64,000 nt of DNA from Corylus avellana. Lineage: Eukaryota > Streptophyta > Magnoliopsida > Fagales > Betulaceae. Shown here piece after piece: positions 58,908-64,000 of this stretch (positions within the stretch are counted from its first letter, which is position 1; each line of letters starts with the position of its first letter). The stretch lies in assembly GCF_901000735.1 (NCBI RefSeq), contig NC_081551.1:20426545-20490544 (forward strand), read 5' to 3'. Both the position numbers and the translations under genes were made by a program. The notes below the pieces were generated by a model. The model saw nothing but the letters and a program-made list of their open reading frames with translations, was not told the origin of the DNA and searched no databases.

Positions 58908-61900
58908 ATGGTATGCCAATCAGTCCCTTCAAACCCTAATTTTGTTCTCTCTGTTTCATAGATCTAATTGCGACCATCTTATATGTATCGTTTTTCTAAG
59001 CTACTCTTTGAATTTTTGTTTTCTTTTTTTTTTGTCTTTGCGAGGATGATTTGGTGTATTTTAATTTTTGAGCTTTTGGTGGACTTTTCCTATCAAGTCA
59101 GAACTTAATTATTTGATGCGATTAGGTTATGGTCTGTGTAATTTACTAATGAACCCTAGCATTGTTGCTCTGTTTGGTTGCTGAGAAAATCACCAGCAAA
59201 CCATGTTGTTACTTGTATGACTCTGATACAACTATTCGGCGTTTCTATTATTGTGCTTTTTTTGGAAAGTAAATTAAATTTAGATTTGCCTTAAGATTGA
59301 CAGATTTTCTCCGCAGCCAAACGTAGGGATAGGGGAATTTAATTGCATATAGCTGCTTCTTTTTTCATGTTTTCCCTCCTTAGCCCTTTCGTAAATTCGT
59401 TGAGGCTATATTGCAATGTTTGTTATCAGATTCTAGGTTGCATGCAAAAAAATAAATAAATAAATAAAGGGAAAAAGAGGTCAAGCTGACAACGATATGA
59501 GAGTGCCCCCTCCTTGTTTGTGAAAATGATTTCTCATTTCAGGACTAATATGTTTTTATCATGTCATTTGCTAATTGTTTGTGCTGGTTCTACCATTCTT
59601 TATATATATATATATATATCTTTTGGCAATATGTTACGATAACTTTTTTATTTCGCTACCCATGATGGTATATTTGATGGACGCTTCTTGATTCGTGGCA
59701 CAGTCTAAGAAACGGGGTCTTTCTTTGGAAGAGAAGCGTGAGAAGATGCTTCAAATATTTTATGAGTCTCAAGACTTCTTCCTTGTGAGTATGCTGTGCT
59801 GTTAAGGTTGGAGGGATTTTGTATTTACTCCTAATGTTGTTTTAGAGGATTATATTAATGTACAAGAAGAAGAGCATTTATATTTCAATGATCTTTACAA
59901 ACACAATGTCCCCTTTCTTTCGGACTTTGTTAGGCTCAACAGTACTTTGTCACTTATATAGCAAGGTTGACCACCAAAGGATGGAAAAGCTCGTCTTTAT
60001 TGGGTTGATTTTGAACTTCCTGTTGAATTATTCGACAATCTTCTCAATTTCCTGCTTCAGTCCCTTACAGTGTTTTTGCAGGCTTTTATAACTCAAATCG
60101 ATTTTTTGCATACCGTTCTGCTGAGAAAATTGCCACATTTATACCTTCTTTTTTTAATGATTTCAGCTCAAGGAGCTTGAGAAGTCGGGCCCCAGGAAAG
60201 GTGTGATTTCTCAGTCTGTGAAAGATGTTGTCCAAAGTTTAGTGGATGATGACCTTGTTTTAAAAGAGAAGATAGGAACTTCTGTAAGTAAGCATTCTTA
60301 GATGGTTTTTGAAATGAAGTTTCATTTCTCTACGCAGCTCTGTGGTAGATTGCTTGAGATATCTTGCATCCACTTGAAGTTTGAAGACTAATTTGTTCTA
60401 AACAAATGTCAAAGATATATTATTACATTACACATACTGATTTATCCCATCATTTTACAGTACTCATATTTTTGAAATCTCAGGTGTACTTTTGGAGCTT
60501 TCCTAGTTGCGCTGGAAATCAGGTGATGTTTTAATGTATTACTTTTTTTTTTTTTTTTTTCTTTCCCATAGAAAGATTACATTAAACATAAAAAGAACAA
60601 ATACACAAGGAGTGGGTGGGGGACACTAACAATCACCCCAATACAGTTAGAATAGCACCCTATAAAACACAAAAATACACCCTGGGAATTAACCAAATAA
60701 TTGGCTCGGCCCAATGGCTTCTAGCACATTGCCCTAAAAAAGGGGTCCATTAAAAACGGCAATTTTTGAGATAGTCTAAGGGCCCAATGCTTGGAAAATC
60801 TCCAATTACAATGGCAAGAAAACTTAGTAGAGTAGGAAAGATTGTACTGGGGTCAACTGGATTGAAGTCACTGAAGAGGAGTTCTACTTCAATGTCCAGC
60901 GAGGGAGGTGCCCTATGATTAATGCTCTCAGGGATATCGGATCTAGTTGTCTCCATAGGCAAAAGGGAGCACCAATTATGGAGAGGTAAAGGAGGGAGAG
61001 GATGTATAGGAAAGCCAAGGAACTACTGTGTGAAACCAAAATGAGTGGCAGTGCATGTAATCCATGGGTGCTAGTGCGGCACTTGGAGTACATGTTAACC
61101 TCAATGTTGTATAACATGTGGATTTAACTTCATCTATGTTCTAACTATGCTAATATTGTTGACCAGCTGAGGAGTGTCTGTCAGAAACTTGAATCTGATC
61201 TCCAAAGCAGTAAGAAGAGGCATGCAGAACTAGTTGACCAGTGTGATGCATTAAAGAAGGGACGAGAGGAATCTGTAAGTCCACTTCATCCCATCTCTTT
61301 TCAAGGTTAAGGATGAAGTGTTACTTCCTTGTACATCTGACTTGAAAGCTTTACCAGGATGAACGGGAGGAGGCCTTAGCTGAGCTAAAAGCCATCGAGC
61401 AAAAGCATAATATGCTGAAGGTTGGATTGTCCTGCTCCTTTGCAATGCATCGAGAAACATGAGTTTTTTTATTTTTTATTTTTGTAAGTATTAAAAAAAA
61501 AAAAAAAATTCCTGTACGATTTTTTGATGAGTCTGATTAAAATTCATGTACATTTTCAGGATGAGATGGGACAGTATGCAGATAATGATCCAGCCGCATA
61601 CGAAGCAAAGAGTTAAGAAATGCTTATATTCTCGTGCGATGCTTAAACTATAGTATACTTTCACCTTTGTCAAATCTAGGAATTAACATAACTGATTGAT
61701 GCTTGATATTATACATACTGATTAATTAAAACATTGGCAGAGGAAGCGATTGAAGTTGCCTATGCAGCAGCTAACAGATGGACAGGTTTACCTTCTATTC
61801 ATATGTTCCTTTTTTTTCCTTGCTGGGAAGTGTTTGTTTCCCATAGATGGTGAACTCTAACGAAGATCTTTCTTTTGAATTGCTGTGGGCTAAAACTCCT

Positions 61901-62251
61901 CAGAGAACATCTTCACATTGCGGCAGTGGTGTTCAAACAACTTTCCTCAGGCCAAAGAGCAGCTTGAAAACCTGTACAAGGAGGTATATCTATATACTTG
62001 AAAACGGTGCAGACAAATAAATCTACCATCGCCCCTTTGGTGTTGGATCCTGGTGCTATATGGACATATATACTCGAACATATTTAATTTGGGCGATAAG
62101 CTTATAGTTATTATTCTGACCCAATTACTCCACAGGGTTTGTTCATCAAAATTCAATAATTCATCTTGGAACTTTCTTCTCATAAATGGAAAATGGAGCC
62201 AACGGAAACATATAGCTTTCTGAATCCATCAATGCATGCTGCATGTCAAAC

Positions 62252-62308
<57 letters not shown>

Positions 62309-62572
62309 AATAAAAATCATACACCTTTTTGTTCTGGTCATTCCTCATTCATTAGACTGAAATGAGAATATGCCCATATTTTTAAGGGATAATGACTTTT
62401 TATTATTATTAATGGCGGATGTGACCATGTGCTTGAGGCTAATAACCTTTTTTGATGGGTTTCTCTCTTTTCTTGGTTGTCTTGCTTGTAAATCTATATG
62501 CAGGTTGGAATAACTGATGATTTTGATTATCTGGAGTTATCAGCAGTTCCACTCAGCTCAGTTGTTGATTAG
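58908..62572 (+). CDS. MND1: MND1, meiotic nuclear division protein 1 homologue
   Basis: MND1 pairs with HOP2 to stimulate RAD51/DMC1 strand invasion in meiosis. Coding exons are 58908-58910, 59704-59784, 60167-60283, 60484-60522, 61167-61274, 61358-61420, 61560-61611, 61741-61785, 61904-61983 and 62504-62572, all GT-AG, giving 218 residues (the Arabidopsis protein is about 230). The first coding exon holds only the ATG; exon two starts SKKRGLSLEEKREKMLQIFY. A winged-helix N-terminal part (…GVISQSVKDVVQSLVDDDLV… VYFWSFPSCAGNQ) is followed by a coiled coil (LRSVCQKLESDLQ… DALKKGREES… EALAELKAIEQKH), then the conserved WTENIFTLRQWCSNNFPQAK region and ITDDFDYLEL before the stop. All reading phases join without a frameshift, so it looks functional. 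Intron 4 contains a retroelement insertion. Upstream lies the nested MULE pair. Confidence 0.96.
60544..61130 (-). mobile_element. retroelement 3' end inserted in MND1 intron 4
   Basis: A T-run at 60544-60560, followed by sequence of higher complexity up to about 61120, looks like a minus-strand LINE-type 3' end with a poly(A) tail. Other introns of this gene are mostly 80-800 bp of AT-rich sequence without such a tract. ORFs in it show no firm domain, so assignment rests on the tail and location. Confidence 0.45.
62250..62307. repeat. (AT)n microsatellite in MND1 intron 9
   Basis: An AT run of about 50 bp lies between exons 9 and 10. Confidence 0.9.
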
Positions 62573-63780
62573 ATGCTTGAAGCCAATTGAACTCCTAAGG
62601 CAGTGATGAATGGCTTATATTTCTCTTAAGTAATTTCACGCAACTATTTTGAACAAATTGACATCCAGCCCTGCGACCCCTTCCTACCTATAAGCAAGTG
62701 CTGGTATGTTGGTTAAAGGTTTCTGAAACTATAATTCTGAGCTAAAAATAGGGTTGATGCTTGACTGAAAGATATAATGTTTGATTCCTGTAAATGTTTG
62801 ATTGGATGGGAAATGTCTTGTTTCCAATGGCAGACTCGCCTGTGCTCTTAAACCTCGTAAAGAAAATGAGTATCATTCTACATTGATGGGATTCTTCTCT
62901 GTGTAGGTGAGAAAAGAAAGTTAAAAAGTTCTAATGAGTACTCACATAGCTTAGCACTTCGATTGCAGAATTTCTTCATATCTCAATTTCTTTTAAGACT
63001 GTCGTACTCCCAACCTCTCAGTAGCATCTGTGGCATACCCTTTGTTTATCAAGTATGATAAATAGGTCTAGTATTCATGTCAATTCCATTGCCATTCTAA
63101 GTAGTGTTGATATCTTATATCATCAAATCAAATCTATGATTATATTAGGAAGCAAGATAATATCAAGAAGTCTAATTAGGACAAAGTCTTCTTCCAAACC
63201 AATCTATAAAACTGTTATCTGTCATTTGAGTAATAAGATTAACATATCACATGCATTTTTTAGAATTGCGTGTTTTTTTAAATACAAATGTTAATTTAAT
63301 AGATTAGGTTACAAGAATTTCTTTTTTAGCAAAATTTGGAAGAAAAATAATTTGTCGGACCAATTACGTAGTCATCCCTAATTTAGGTGGCATGAGGCCC
63401 CGTTCTGAAATCTGAGGCCAAAGCCAATGTCACCGCCCAAATCATCAACTTGATCATCCTTAAAATTTTATAGGATCTCAAATTTCAAAATGCAAGTGGA
63501 CTTAAATGGCCCCTTTCTTGCTGATTTCTGGATTGTGAGACCAAGCCAACGGTCACCGTCCAAAAGTAACGGCACAATAAATCAATAATCTTTGAAATTT
63601 TGATTTTGGGAAATCTATCATATAAAAATCAAAATGATTGAGAATATTCCACAACTCAAATCATCCTTGCATGTGGCCGTGGTAAAGTAGAAGGAATGGT
63701 CATTGATTGGACGAGATCCTCTCTGTACACAGCTGGAATGTGAAGTTGCACCCGCCATTGCCCGTACACGTGGCATAAAT
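62573..63780. other. MND1 3' flank and intergenic region, no gene recognised
   Basis: Likely 3' UTR is followed by ordinary AT-rich sequence. ORFs at about 63055-63294 show no recognisable domain. Confidence 0.4.
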
Positions 63781-63825
63781 CAACGGTCCAAATTTGCGTC
63801 TAAAATCCCCGTTATCTTAACAGCA

Positions 63826-64000
63826 ATTATAAACCAGAGTGGCCTGCTAATTTCTGAAGATTCTCTTTGAGCCTTGGGATTCACTCTCTGTTCCTCTTTG
63901 GCTCTTTATAATTCCAAAAGCTCCCTCAAACCCCATTGGAGGCAGAGGGAGTTTTCATTGAAAAAAGAAAAAAGAAAAAAGAAAAAAAAAACAGCGGTTT
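63826..64000 (+). promoter_or_regulatory. probable TATA box and 5' leader of a gene beyond the right edge
   Basis: AATTATAAACC near 63824-63834 is followed by a pyrimidine-rich, ATG-poor stretch with TCTCTTTG, CTCTCTGTTCC and GAGGCAGAGGGAG, typical of a plant 5' UTR. A G-box-like ACACGTGGC stands at about 63766-63774. The coding part is not in the window. Confidence 0.5.

Noticed and set aside
1..64000. CRISPR arrays, operons, bacterial-type promoters or terminators
   Set aside because: The sequence is eukaryotic with spliced genes; no regularly spaced short repeats or bacterial features were seen.

Overview
This is nuclear DNA from a plant, probably a woody, outcrossing eudicot. It is AT-rich, its genes carry introns, and the intergenic space is full of foldback MITEs, MULEs, hATs, LINE 3' ends and SINEs. 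The identifiable proteins (inositol oxygenase, arginine-rich tandem CCCH zinc finger, subgroup-14 R2R3-MYB, MND1) all have clear angiosperm relatives. I cannot name the species from sequence alone. Two runs of exactly 100 N (33671-33770 and 58144-58243) show this is a scaffold with gaps.

Layout. 1-800: 5' four exons of a myo-inositol oxygenase (MIOX) gene on the minus strand, continuing off the left edge. 4080-4496: the last three exons of a second, broken MIOX copy, with a 5'-truncated LINE in its 3' flank. 4.6-26.7 kb: no intact gene, but many transposable-element fragments, a nested tandem duplication (10.2-10.76 kb), a long miRNA-precursor-like hairpin (15.47-15.64 kb), a GC-rich G-box-bearing patch (18.2-18.6 kb) and two hAT elements inserted back to back (24.33-25.86 kb). 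26.75-33.16 kb and 33.77-40.17 kb: two nearly identical 6.4-kb copies of a segment carrying an intronless RR-TZF gene, separated by part of a hAT-like element and an N gap; the second gene copy has a one-base frameshift. 43.6-44.8 kb: a Pack-MULE carrying two exons and an intron captured from an ABCC-type transporter. 51.46-52.53 kb: a three-exon R2R3-MYB gene with a GC-AG second intron. 57.6-58.6 kb: one MULE-like element nested in another inverted-repeat element, just upstream of MND1 (58.91-62.57 kb, ten coding exons). 63.8-64 kb: TATA box and 5' leader of a gene starting beyond the right edge.

The genes do not form a pathway. MIOX opens the inositol route to UDP-glucuronic acid and cell-wall sugars; the TZF protein is a stress-related post-transcriptional regulator; the MYB belongs to the axillary-meristem/endodermis clade; MND1 acts with HOP2 in meiotic recombination. 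Their gene order matters more: in Arabidopsis MIOX2 is next to OZF2 on chromosome 2, and MND1 is near OZF1 on chromosome 4, so this window looks like the unfractionated ancestral neighbourhood. The best candidates for a second look are the possibly false (haplotypic) TZF duplication, the ABCC Pack-MULE, the 15.5-kb hairpin and the young SINE family.
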